The notes under the pieces: model-generated | Seen by the model: the letters and a program-made list of their open reading frames with translations, nothing else | Databases searched by the model: none | What the model was told of the DNA's origin: nothing | Shown here: positions 7,597 through 15,626 of the stretch, piece by piece | How positions within the stretch are numbered: position 1 is the first letter of the stretch | How the letters are laid out: each line of letters opens with the position of its first letter | Translations under genes and position numbers: made by a program | NCBI RefSeq assembly: GCF_030068445.1 | Contig: NZ_JAQPOK010000081.1 | Coordinates: forward strand, 1-46,492 | DNA: 46,492 nt | Source: Roseofilum halophilum BLCC-M91 | GTDB lineage: Bacteria; Cyanobacteriota; Cyanobacteriia; Cyanobacteriales; Desertifilaceae | Direction of reading: 5' to 3'

Positions 7597-8901
7597 CTAA
7601 AAGTAGCCAATTCCATAACCCATTTCTGCAAAACCAGAAGTTGTAAACATGCTAAAGTTTATGTCTTGATCTTCACATTGCTGGGAAGCAGCGACGACAA
7701 ATTCTTGATGTTGGGTCAAGGGGTGGGGGAGGTTTTTACCGAGTTGACAAAACTGCTCAAATTCATCTAGGAGTTGGGCATTGTCAAATTTCTTTAGCTC
7801 TGTTTGGTAGTTGGATTGGGCAAATTTCCAAAATTCGCTCTCAAATCTCGATCCCATGGAATAGTGCCAACCGATAAATAGGGAGGTTCGCATGAGATGA
7901 TTGAAGAGAATTTGATTAAAGCGTTGTAAATTGTCTGGCTTAAGTTTGGGTTTCTGGTGCTTGAGAACTAACTGACGTAGAGGCCAAACGGATAGCGATC
8001 GCATAAAAATTAAGATCCAGACGATCGCTGTGGCTTCGAGAGGTTCTAAAAATGACGCAGTATTGCCAATGCGGAACACTGCACCATCAAAAAATGAACG
8101 ACAGGTAAAGTTGGGGAATTTGAGCTGGCGTTCTTTAGCAACGGACGTTACGCCTTCGCTCTCTAGAAAACGATCGAAGTCCTCTTTTATGTCCTCAATA
8201 GGGGTAATTAGATGGTTATAGATGTAACCGTAGGAGGTGCGGTGAGTGAGAGGAATCATGAAAATCCAACCATGGGGACGGGCGATCGCTCTGGTGGCTG
8301 AGTTGTATTCCAACTGATGACCATTGATTTGAAGGTCAACAATACCGCCAGGAATAGCTGGACATTGGCGCACAAGAGCCGCATTGGTGGGGATAATATT
8401 CACCTTGATATGCTCATCCCCTAGAGTTTTCGGGAGTCCTCGTGCATCAATAACGAAGTCTACGTCTAAGTGAGTGCGATCGCTCAACTCAATCTTAGCC
8501 ACCATCCCATCGCTCTCCAGGGCAATGACTTTCTTATGAATGGAGGTTGCCGACACATACTTCCCCAGCAACTTCACAATTTCCTCAGAAGAAAGGTGAT
8601 AAGCATACTCCTCTCGCAGGGGACAAAAGTGATGAAAAAACGTTTGATTTTGCCTCCCCCAATTCTCAAACTTAATGCCATACTTACGAGTCATAAAACA
8701 TTGCTCGACTAACTCTAAGTCGCTTAAACCCGTAACCTCTTGTAACCAGTCCCGAAAAATAGCAGTCGTTCCTTCCCCAACCCCAATAATAGGAATATTC
8801 GGATCGTAAATGTGGTATAAATCAAACGTCGGAAAATATTTACTCAAGTGTGCAGCCGCAACAAAACCCGCCGTTCCACCACCAATAACTGCAATTTTCA
8901 T
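7597..8901 (-). CDS. Flavin-dependent tryptophan halogenase (RiPP tailoring)
   Basis: Enzymes of this family use FADH2, oxygen and chloride or bromide to halogenate the indole of tryptophan. The 434-residue protein has the FAD-binding GGGTAG near residue 7, the VGEGT block (41-45), the catalytic-lysine region GIKFENW with Lys77, and FLEPLEAT with Glu289 at the place of the family's second catalytic residue. The diagnostic WxWxIP motif appears as WIFMIP (from Trp212), with Phe for the second Trp. Ala290 replaces the usual Ser after the Glu. It is about 100 residues shorter than free-tryptophan halogenases, which fits a peptide substrate. It is last of four minus-strand genes (46 bp after the previous stop) opposite a Trp-containing precursor peptide. 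Halogenation of the core's Trp residues is my inference. Confidence 0.85.
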   Translation of the reverse strand: MKIAVIGGGTAGFVAAAHLSKYFPTFDLYHIYDPNIPIIGVGEGTTAIFRDWLQEVTGLSDLELVEQCFMTRKYGIKFENWGRQNQTFFHHFCPLREEYAYHLSSEEIVKLLGKYVSATSIHKKVIALESDGMVAKIELSDRTHLDVDFVIDARGLPKTLGDEHIKVNIIPTNAALVRQCPAIPGGIVDLQINGHQLEYNSATRAIARPHGWIFMIPLTHRTSYGYIYNHLITPIEDIKEDFDRFLESEGVTSVAKERQLKFPNFTCRSFFDGAVFRIGNTASFLEPLEATAIVWILIFMRSLSVWPLRQLVLKHQKPKLKPDNLQRFNQILFNHLMRTSLFIGWHYSMGSRFESEFWKFAQSNYQTELKKFDNAQLLDEFEQFCQLGKNLPHPLTQHQEFVVAASQQCEDQDINFSMFTTSGFAEMGYGIGYF

Positions 8902-8947
8902 AGCTGTTTACTCTGGTTTTACTCTCAAGTTTCTTGTTTTAAACACG

Positions 8948-9580
8948 CTATCGTTGATAATCGTGAGTCACAGATAAACATTCCTGTAAATTCACAACAC
9001 CATGATACATTCCTCCGGGTGTAAAAACAATATCTCCAGGCTCTGCTATTCCCGCAAGGACGCGATCTTTATCTGGAAAAAACCACCAGTATTTTGAACC
9101 ATAAATGCTCACATTCCACGCATGACAATCTTCAACATCGATATGAGCTTCCGTCATTGAAGAAGGTGGGCCGAGAAAAATCCATCGATATTTGTAAGGT
9201 TGATATGAGGCTTGTGCAAAGAAAGGGGGGATAGAATAATCTTCCTCTAAAAACCGATTTTCTTCAATGGGAATATCCCGAAGATAACTGGTTTTTCCAT
9301 TGGCAAAAGACAATTGAGGGAAATTGGCTAAATATTTCTTATAGTTGGCTATGCCCAATTTCTCAGTAATGAAGTTCCGATCCCATTTTTCAAACGCCTT
9401 CCAACCCAACGGAAAGTTTTTGATCATCACCGGAATCTCTTTTTGTTCATAGTTTTCAATAAAGTTCTCTATTGAAATCGATTCAACAACTTGAACCGGC
9501 TCATAAAGCTTTTGGCGATTGTCTTGTTTGCTTTTAATCAGTTTTTTTAAAGCTGATACGCTATCTAAATTTGCTGACAT
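8948..9580 (-). CDS. JmjC/cupin_8-type Fe(II)/2-oxoglutarate oxygenase
   Basis: The 210-residue protein (ATG at 9580; a TTG six codons upstream is possible) has the cupin_8/JmjC pattern. VMIKNFPLGWKAF is typical of the N-terminal part. The metal-binding triad is His146 and Asp148 (in EAHIDVEDCHAW) and His193 (in GGMYHGVVN). GSKYWWFFP lies between them, where JmjC hydroxylases carry a similar strand. Such enzymes hydroxylate side chains of proteins and, in several natural-product pathways, of peptides. It sits between the peptide-arginase homologue and the halogenase in the minus-strand operon. A hydroxylation on the core peptide is the likely job, but the target residue is unknown. Confidence 0.85.
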   Translation of the reverse strand: MSANLDSVSALKKLIKSKQDNRQKLYEPVQVVESISIENFIENYEQKEIPVMIKNFPLGWKAFEKWDRNFITEKLGIANYKKYLANFPQLSFANGKTSYLRDIPIEENRFLEEDYSIPPFFAQASYQPYKYRWIFLGPPSSMTEAHIDVEDCHAWNVSIYGSKYWWFFPDKDRVLAGIAEPGDIVFTPGGMYHGVVNLQECLSVTHDYQR

Positions 9581-9629
9581 GGTTATATCAATAAACAATT
9601 AAGAAGAATTATTTAAACTTACATCACGA

Positions 9630-10586
9630 TTATACAGCGCCTAGCAATGGATTTAAACCTTGCTCTTGCAACACTTTATCAATACTCATAGGGTTAATCT
9701 CATAGACTTCAGTCAGTTTCTCCAGTAAGGTCTTTTCAATGAATTGACATTGATCGTCAGGAGTATACCCACTAATTCGCGATCGACAGATACAAATTAT
9801 CTGGATCTCAACTTTGTGGGATAGCAAAAAGTCAATTAACTGTTCAATCCGATGGATAATTGTGTCTTCTGAAACTTTCAGTTGTCGATCAAAAGACTCA
9901 TCGGTGAAGGGATAATCATGAAATTGAATATAATATCGATTCTCTTCCACTTTAATAGAAAAACGGCTGCCATAAAAAATTCTTAAGAAGTGATATCGAT
10001 CTTGGATTAAGGATTCATACTGTTCTTGGGTGATTTCTAGGATTCCTTGGCCTTCAAACACTTGCTCATTGCAAGAAAAGTAATCTAAATCAATATCTAA
10101 GACTACCTTTTGATCTTCTGGAAACTCATCTGCCACTGTCAAATGTTGAATTTTGGCCAGTTTACAAGATGGATCTCCTAAGAATTTGATAATATTTTTC
10201 AGTCCCGTTTCTTCAGGTTTCAAGGGTTTGGCGACTAAAATATCCTGTTCTTCATTGGGGAAGTATATTTTATAAGTCCGCTTCTTTGTCGATAATTTAG
10301 GCGAGGGATGCCTGAGCCAATATTCTTCTTTAAATACTCCCTGATAGAGCGCTGGCACAATAAAGTTGGCGATATTGAGCTGATTGTAAGTAAACTGATA
10401 AACCTCTGACAGATTATGGGTGTTCAGATTACTTAGGGACTCCCTAAAACTCGGATAATTAAAGTCTGAATGTTCGTCTACGTGAAACAGAATATTATCC
10501 GATTTTGGCATTAAGTTTTGATCGATCGCATAATGCCAGACAAAGAAGGCTTCGTTGTGTTCTTCAAAGGTGAAAACTGGAATCAT
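9630..10586 (-). CDS. UPF0489 peptide arginase homologue (Arg to Orn in RiPP)
   Basis: The 318-residue protein is a UPF0489 member. Peptide arginases such as OspR of the landornamide pathway belong to this family; they hydrolyse arginine side chains in precursor peptides to ornithine plus urea. The two manganese-binding motifs of the ureohydrolase fold are intact: HVDEHSD at 35-41 (DxHxD type: Asp37, His39, Asp41) and DIDLDYF at 164-170 (Asp164, Asp166, Asp168). The block ICICRSRISGYTP near the end is also characteristic. It lies 19 bp after a paralogue fused to an oxygenase. The precursor's 13-residue core holds four Arg, a fitting substrate. Which Arg are converted cannot be read. The protein could act on another peptide, but the context makes that unlikely. 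Confidence 0.87.
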   Translation of the reverse strand: MIPVFTFEEHNEAFFVWHYAIDQNLMPKSDNILFHVDEHSDFNYPSFRESLSNLNTHNLSEVYQFTYNQLNIANFIVPALYQGVFKEEYWLRHPSPKLSTKKRTYKIYFPNEEQDILVAKPLKPEETGLKNIIKFLGDPSCKLAKIQHLTVADEFPEDQKVVLDIDLDYFSCNEQVFEGQGILEITQEQYESLIQDRYHFLRIFYGSRFSIKVEENRYYIQFHDYPFTDESFDRQLKVSEDTIIHRIEQLIDFLLSHKVEIQIICICRSRISGYTPDDQCQFIEKTLLEKLTEVYEINPMSIDKVLQEQGLNPLLGAV

Positions 10587-10605
10587 TATTAATTTTAATT
10601 AACGC

Positions 10606-11961
10606 TTATTTATTGAGATTAGGCGGTGGAAATTGGTAAGCGACTGTAACCCGTAGTTTATTACATAAACGACTGGGAGCGCAACCCCGATGGGGGATAG
10701 TATTATCAAAAATAATCACTCGTCCTGGTTTGGGGAGACAACTATAGATCAGATCGGCCTGACTCAAATCACGATGGCTATAAAACTTGGTTTCTCCATC
10801 CCAATCTGCTCTCCACATGGGATTTACATAACAAACTGCTGTCTGTCCTGGATTCTCTAAATTTTCTGAATCTCGATGAATACTATCTCCTAGTCCAAAA
10901 ACATGGCCATTGACAATAACTCTGGGATCGTCTGGTTTATAGTCGAGTTGTTCGGTAACTAATTCTCTGAGTCGATCGATACTGTCTGGAAATTCTTCTG
11001 TAGCCCAAAAAGAAGTCAATAGGTCGTTGTCATCTCCGTAGTTTTTAAATTCCCAACGCAAGCCGGATTGATAGTAGTTATAGATTTCTGTTAACAAGGC
11101 GTGAGGAATTAAGTTATCATAGACTCTTATTCTGCCAGACTCTACCTTGATTTCTGTGAGAGAGACGGAAGAAGAGCCTGTGGAGGATTGAGCCTTAGAT
11201 TCCAAGAGCTGCATGGAACTGACTATTTTTTGCTTCTGGTTCTGGTAAGCTGTTCTCAACTGGGTGTTTTCCCAAATTTCATCTAACGAGAGCCGTTGCA
11301 GGGGATAAATTTTGCTCAGACTTTCTACGAGATTTTCTTCAATCCATGGCCATCGATCGTCTCCCCCAAAGCTACTGATTTGGGAGCGACGAATACAAAT
11401 CAGTTTGGGATCAATCTGATTATGAGTTAAGAAATCAACCAATTCATCTATTTTCTTTAGCTTGTCTTCTGGATTAGCACCATTTGGATGGGGACTGAAG
11501 TAATCTGAGACAATATCCAACACTACACCGGGTTGCTCTGTGAATGTATCTTTTGTGGTTAGAGTCTGAAATTCTTGAAGTTTATATTTCGGTTTGATCA
11601 GCCATTGCAAAAATGTCTGGGAATCTATTTCTTCCTTGTGGAAGGTTTTGTAGGTGAGGATTTCTCTATTTTGAGAGGTATAAGTACAAACCCACAGGGA
11701 TTGAGAGAGCATTTCTTCATGGGGATATAGCCAATAAACCTCCTTAAACAAGCCTCGATGGATCGTGGGCACAAGGAAATGAGCGATAGATATTTCATGG
11801 GAATGAATATCATACAATGCTGCTAAATTGGGGTGATTATTTATATACCGATTGATGTGAAGGAGAGTGTTGCCTTCTTCAGAGATAAATTGTTTATGTA
11901 TAGCATAGTTCCATAGGATACAAGATTCTTTGCGGTCTTCAAAGATAATTGTGGGAATCAT
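10606..11961 (-). CDS. Degenerate UPF0489 domain fused to Fe(II)/2OG oxygenase
   Basis: The 451-residue protein starts with a UPF0489 domain (1 to about 245) that aligns almost residue for residue with the intact arginase encoded next to it: HFLVPTIHRGLFKEVYWL, VVLDIVSDYFS, ICIRRSQISSF. The metal motif is lost: DEHSD (37-41) is NRYIN here, and DIDLD is DIVSD (Asp149, Val151, Asp153). A block of about 65 residues is also missing. After a Ser-rich linker (about 245-275) comes a prolyl-hydroxylase-like oxygenase domain with an intact Fe triad His362, Asp364 and His424 and a 2-oxoglutarate-binding Arg near 436 (LRVTVAYQF). The likely role is a hydroxylase steered to the precursor by a catalytically dead arginase domain. 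ATG at 11961 is preferred over GTG at 11964 because it matches the paralogue's MIP start. It heads the minus-strand operon. Confidence 0.85.
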   Translation of the reverse strand: MIPTIIFEDRKESCILWNYAIHKQFISEEGNTLLHINRYINNHPNLAALYDIHSHEISIAHFLVPTIHRGLFKEVYWLYPHEEMLSQSLWVCTYTSQNREILTYKTFHKEEIDSQTFLQWLIKPKYKLQEFQTLTTKDTFTEQPGVVLDIVSDYFSPHPNGANPEDKLKKIDELVDFLTHNQIDPKLICIRRSQISSFGGDDRWPWIEENLVESLSKIYPLQRLSLDEIWENTQLRTAYQNQKQKIVSSMQLLESKAQSSTGSSSVSLTEIKVESGRIRVYDNLIPHALLTEIYNYYQSGLRWEFKNYGDDNDLLTSFWATEEFPDSIDRLRELVTEQLDYKPDDPRVIVNGHVFGLGDSIHRDSENLENPGQTAVCYVNPMWRADWDGETKFYSHRDLSQADLIYSCLPKPGRVIIFDNTIPHRGCAPSRLCNKLRVTVAYQFPPPNLNK

Positions 11962-12229
11962 CACTTTAAAACTCTTTAGTTATTTTCGTGAAAGTCTTCT
12001 TTAAGGTATATTCTGTGCTGATTTGGTATTAAGTTTAAGAAAAAGTAAACGATAGTAAATACTCACCTAGAGTAACTGACACAAGCACCCTAATTCTACA
12101 AATATTAACATTTTCTTAAGAAACATAAATAAAATATTAAAAAAAATAAATACTCTTGTCAATTCATAAGGAATCTAGTTATGATTGCGAGCAAAACCAC
12201 AGCAATTTTATAAATGGAGGTTTTGTACA
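11962..12229. promoter_or_regulatory. Divergent promoter region of the RiPP cluster
   Basis: A 268-bp, strongly AT-rich spacer between the tailoring operon (minus) and the precursor gene (plus). It contains a perfect 12-bp palindrome TTTCTTAAGAAA at 12112-12123 that could be an operator, A-rich stretches around 12125-12150, and a good sigma70-type promoter for the precursor (listed separately). Any shared regulator is not encoded next to it. Confidence 0.6.
12156..12185 (+). promoter_or_regulatory. Candidate promoter of the precursor peptide gene
   Basis: TTGTCA at 12156-12161 and TATGAT at 12180-12185 are near-consensus -35 and -10 hexamers with 18-bp spacing. They lie about 45 bp upstream of the precursor ATG, leaving a short leader that carries GGAGG at 12216-12220, the strongest ribosome binding site in this part of the window. 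Confidence 0.55.
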
Positions 12230-12502
12230 ATGTCAATTGAGTCACTGTCTAAGAAGATCGCGGAATCATCCGAGTGGTCTAAGAAAATGGAAGGTTGTGA
12301 GACTAATGAACAAGTGGTTGTCACTATCCTTAAAGGATCGGTAGAATTAGGTGAAGGGGACTTAACTGTTAGCGAGCTGGTAACCTTCATTGATAGTTTG
12401 AGTTCCGCAGACGATCAAGAGCTGGATGATGCGGAATTAGAAGCAGCAGCCGGTGGTGGCTGGGCCCGTCGTGCTTGGAGATCTGTTTCTAGAGTTTGGT
12501 AG
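12230..12502 (+). CDS. RiPP precursor peptide, Nif11-like leader, Arg/Trp core
   Basis: A 90-residue peptide starting MSIESLSKKIAESSEWSKKM, fixed by GGAGG nine bases before the ATG. Residues 1-74 are a helical, acidic leader. LTVSELVTFIDSLSSADDQ and DDAELEAAAGGG recall the end of Nif11-type leaders, where a double-glycine site follows an acidic ELxxxAGG segment. The glycines are at 75-77. The C-terminal 13 residues, WARRAWRSVSRVW (78-90), form the presumed core with four Arg, three Trp, two Ser, two Val and two Ala, and no Cys, so a lanthionine product is excluded. Genes around it encode an Arg-modifying enzyme, a Trp halogenase, oxygenases and a C39 exporter that cuts after GG. Assignment as precursor is strong. 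Leader subclass and the exact cleavage position (after Gly76 or Gly77) are less sure. Confidence 0.88.
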   Translation: MSIESLSKKIAESSEWSKKMEGCETNEQVVVTILKGSVELGEGDLTVSELVTFIDSLSSADDQELDDAELEAAAGGGWARRAWRSVSRVW

Positions 12503-12604
12503 TTGTATGGCCCTCAGCTTCTCTCTCCCATGGTAGAGGGCAGCTAAGGATGTACTTTATCTATTCGAGAAGGGCTAGATCGCTGAATCAATTGTAAATC
12601 TAAT

Positions 12605-12644
12605 ACAAGGTTTGTATCTTAATACTTAAAGATATAAACCTTGT
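12605..12644 (+). terminator. Strong hairpin between precursor and exporter genes
   Basis: A 16-bp inverted repeat (12605-12620 and 12629-12644, one G-U pair) with an 8-nt loop, followed by TAATTTTA. It lies about 100 bp after the precursor stop and 120 bp before the exporter start. It could be a partial terminator or an mRNA-stabilising end that lets the precursor be made in excess over the export proteins. The T-run is weak, so full termination is not certain. Confidence 0.6.
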
Positions 12645-12764
12645 TAATTTTAGGTTTGACGGAGAAACAGGGACTCAATACAATACAGTCAATCAATTTC
12701 CTTAATATTCTCCCAAAAGCGAATTAGGGAAATTGAGAAAATGACTCATGGTTTTTAATTAACA

Positions 12765-15458
12765 ATGAATCAAAACTCAACTACTCAAACCCTGATTCGA
12801 GGCAATGAACCGCTTCTTTTAAATGACCCTAATAAGGTTTGGCGGATCGAGTCAGGTGCAATGGTAGTTTTTGCTGTCGGTGTGGTAGATGGCGTGGCAC
12901 AAGGAGCGCGTCGTTACCTGTTTAGCGTGACAGCTAATGAGGTTCTATGGGGTCTAGCGGATGTAGGTCAAGTGCCTTATCAATTGGTGGCGATCGCCAT
13001 TGAAGAAACCGCCCTAAGTTCATGGAGTCTGAAGGATTTTCTCCAGCAAGGACAAGGAAATGGCGATCGCGCCCCCTCTCTTCAAGGGCACTTAGAACAG
13101 TGGAGATCTCGCCTCAACTCCCCCTTCACAAACACCCACAGTGCCTTTACCCCACCCACTCTAGAAAAGCTCGAATCAACCGCCGCACTTGCGTCCTATC
13201 TCGACCAACTGCACCAAGATTTTCTCCATAGCTTAGACCAACTCGAACAGGAAGAACTAGCGGATAAGCTCACCCAATTTCAAGAGCGCCAACGCCTCAA
13301 TCAAAACACTCAACGCAGTAGTATCGGCGATCTCGTTTCCATCCTCAAACCCAAACAAGCCGAATTTCTGCAAGAAGGAACCCCTCTGTTGGTGGCTGCG
13401 GGGGCAGTGGGAAGAGCCATAGGACTGGAAATTCGCCCCCCGGCACACTCAGAAAATACGGAGCGGACAAAAAACCCCCTAGATGCCATCGCCCGCGCCT
13501 CCGGTATTCGCATTCGTCGCGTCTTATTGAGCGATCGCTGGTGGGAAAAAGACTGTGGCGCTATCCTCGCCTATACCCAAGAAAACCAACATCCCGTGGC
13601 ACTCCTCCCTGGAAAACGGGGGGGTTACGACCTCTTCGATCCCGTTGCCGAAACCCGCACTCCCATCACTCGCGCTCTTGCCTTCCAACTCGATCCCGTC
13701 GCCTACACCTTTTATCGACCGTTCCCCGATAAACATCTCAACTTCCTGGAACTGTTGAGATTTTCCCTACGCGGTTTAAGTCTAGATGTAATCACCATCG
13801 TGCTGATGGGCATTCTCGCCTCCTTAGTGGGAATGGTGGTTCCCCAAGCCACTGGTATCCTGATGGATCAAGCCATTCCCGATGCCAACCGCAGCCTAGT
13901 TTGGCAAATTGGACTTGCTCTCTTAGCGGCTAGTTTTGGTAAAGCCATTTTCGAGTTAGCCCAGGGGTTTGCCATTCTGCGAACCCAAGCCCTATTCAAC
14001 TTCGCCAACCAAGCGGCGCTCTGGGATCGGTTGCTGAAGCTGCGGATGTCTTTCTTTCGCCAGTATGCGACTGGGGACTTAATGGATCGAGCCACCGCCT
14101 TCGATCAGATGCGACAACTGCTGACGGCGAATGTGATGCGATCGCTCTTTACGGGCGTATTTTCCCTGCTGAATTTGGGCTTGATGCTGTTGTATAGCGT
14201 ACCCCTCACCCTAGCGGCTGCGGCGATCGCGATCGCCAACATTATCGTCACCCTCATCGTCAGCAACATCACCCGCAAAAAAATGCAACCTTTGCAACAA
14301 ATTCAAGGAGAAATCTTTGGATTAACCGTCCAACTCATTGGTGGTGTTTCCAAACTCAAAATTGCCGGAGCAGAAAAGCGGGGCTTTGCCTACTGGACAA
14401 AAAAATATAGAGAACAACTGATGTTAACCCTTAGTACCGAGGGCGTTGAAGATGCCATAAACCTCTTTAATACCCTCTTACCCACAGTTAGTTCAATTAT
14501 CATCTTTACCGTAGCCTTTCAACTAATTAACACCGCCCAAGCCCAAGGTCAACCTGGACTCTCAACCGGAAAATTTCTAGCCTTTAATGCCGCCTTTACC
14601 ATTTTGATTACCGGTCTCACAAGCCTCAGCGATACTCTGATTCAAGTTCTAGAAGTTTCCGTTCTCTGGGAACGAACCCAACCCATTTTACAAGCCATTC
14701 CAGAAGTCGATCTTTCCAAAGCAGATCCGGGAAAACTCAACGGCGATGTAAAACTCGACCGCGTCACCTTCCGTTACCGAGAAGATGGCCCTCTGATTCT
14801 CAACGAAGTCACCATCGAAGCCAAAGCCGGAGAATTTATTGCCCTGGTGGGGCCTTCCGGAAGTGGCAAATCTACCACGATTCGTTTACTTCTAGGATTT
14901 GAAACCCCAGAAGACGGAACCGTATATTATGACGGTCAAGATTTAAGCGGTTTAGACATTTCTGCTATTCGCCGACAATTGGGAGTCGTTTTGCAAGGAG
15001 GACGCATTAATACCGGTTCAATTTTCGAGAATATTTCTAGTGGTGCATTAGTCACCATGGATGAAGTTTGGGAAGCCGCACAAATGGCCGGATTTGCCGA
15101 AGATGTGGAAAAAATGCCCATGGGAATGCATACCGTAATTTCTGAGGGTGGCGGTAATCTTTCCGGAGGACAACGCCAACGATTACTGATTGCTCGTTCC
15201 CTAGTTTTAAATCCCAAAATTCTCATTTTTGATGAAGCTACCAGTGCCTTAGATAACCGCACCCAAGCCATTGTCAGTCAAAGTTTAGATAGTCTCGATG
15301 TCACTCGGATTGTGATTGCTCACCGTCTGAGTACCATTGTCAATGCCGATCGCATCTATGTGATTGAATCGGGTTTTGTGGTGCAACAAGGAACCTTTAA
15401 CGAACTCGCCGCACAACCCGGTTTGTTCGCGCAATTGATGGCTAGACAAATGGCATGA
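12765..15458 (+). CDS. NHLP-type bacteriocin export ABC permease/ATPase
   Basis: The 897-residue protein matches the NHLP bacteriocin export permease/ATPase class, which partners a separate C39-containing exporter. It has a long N-terminal cytoplasmic region (1 to about 320) including a segment WWEKDCGAILAY and FDPVAETRTPI. An ABC transmembrane domain follows (about 330-620), then an ATPase with Walker A GPSGSGKST (about 695-703), signature LSGGQRQR (about 797-804), Walker B ILIFDEATSALD and switch His in VIAHRLS. It lacks a complete C39 catalytic set, so cleavage must come from the exporter at 18440. It is the first of four plus-strand export genes behind the precursor. Confidence 0.88.
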   Translation: MNQNSTTQTLIRGNEPLLLNDPNKVWRIESGAMVVFAVGVVDGVAQGARRYLFSVTANEVLWGLADVGQVPYQLVAIAIEETALSSWSLKDFLQQGQGNGDRAPSLQGHLEQWRSRLNSPFTNTHSAFTPPTLEKLESTAALASYLDQLHQDFLHSLDQLEQEELADKLTQFQERQRLNQNTQRSSIGDLVSILKPKQAEFLQEGTPLLVAAGAVGRAIGLEIRPPAHSENTERTKNPLDAIARASGIRIRRVLLSDRWWEKDCGAILAYTQENQHPVALLPGKRGGYDLFDPVAETRTPITRALAFQLDPVAYTFYRPFPDKHLNFLELLRFSLRGLSLDVITIVLMGILASLVGMVVPQATGILMDQAIPDANRSLVWQIGLALLAASFGKAIFELAQGFAILRTQALFNFANQAALWDRLLKLRMSFFRQYATGDLMDRATAFDQMRQLLTANVMRSLFTGVFSLLNLGLMLLYSVPLTLAAAAIAIANIIVTLIVSNITRKKMQPLQQIQGEIFGLTVQLIGGVSKLKIAGAEKRGFAYWTKKYREQLMLTLSTEGVEDAINLFNTLLPTVSSIIIFTVAFQLINTAQAQGQPGLSTGKFLAFNAAFTILITGLTSLSDTLIQVLEVSVLWERTQPILQAIPEVDLSKADPGKLNGDVKLDRVTFRYREDGPLILNEVTIEAKAGEFIALVGPSGSGKSTTIRLLLGFETPEDGTVYYDGQDLSGLDISAIRRQLGVVLQGGRINTGSIFENISSGALVTMDEVWEAAQMAGFAEDVEKMPMGMHTVISEGGGNLSGGQRQRLLIARSLVLNPKILIFDEATSALDNRTQAIVSQSLDSLDVTRIVIAHRLSTIVNADRIYVIESGFVVQQGTFNELAAQPGLFAQLMARQMA

Positions 15459-15464
15459 TTTAGG

Positions 15465-15620
15465 AAGGCAAAAGTCAAAAGGCAAGAGGCAATAGCTTGG
15501 ATAGCTTAGGATCTAAGGCTTCAAGCTGTACCTCATAGAAGAGAAAATCGCTATAAATCCCTAACCCTCCCTCTTGCCTTTTCCCCCTTTTGCCTCTTGC
15601 CTTTTCCCCCCTTTTGCCTT
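15465..15620. repeat. Long inverted repeat of AGGCAAA/TTTGCCT type
   Basis: The left arm, 28 bp at 15465-15492, and the right arm, 31 bp at 15590-15620, are almost perfect inverted copies built from AAGGCAAAAG and GGCAAGAGG units. They enclose about 97 bp of unique sequence. The structure fills the gap between the first exporter gene and the cyclic-nucleotide-binding gene and ends seven bases before the latter's ATG. It probably folds in the mRNA and may reduce read-through or translation. Confidence 0.75.
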
Positions 15621-15626
15621 AAAACT

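Noticed and set aside
12508-12545. Terminator directly after the precursor (GCCCTC/GAGGGC)
   Set aside because: The stem is only 6 bp with a 20-nt loop and no T-run; the hairpin at 12605-12644 is far stronger.
12551-12598. Second small peptide after the precursor (MYFIYSRRARSLNQL)
   Set aside because: It has no ribosome binding site and no leader-like sequence; likely chance.
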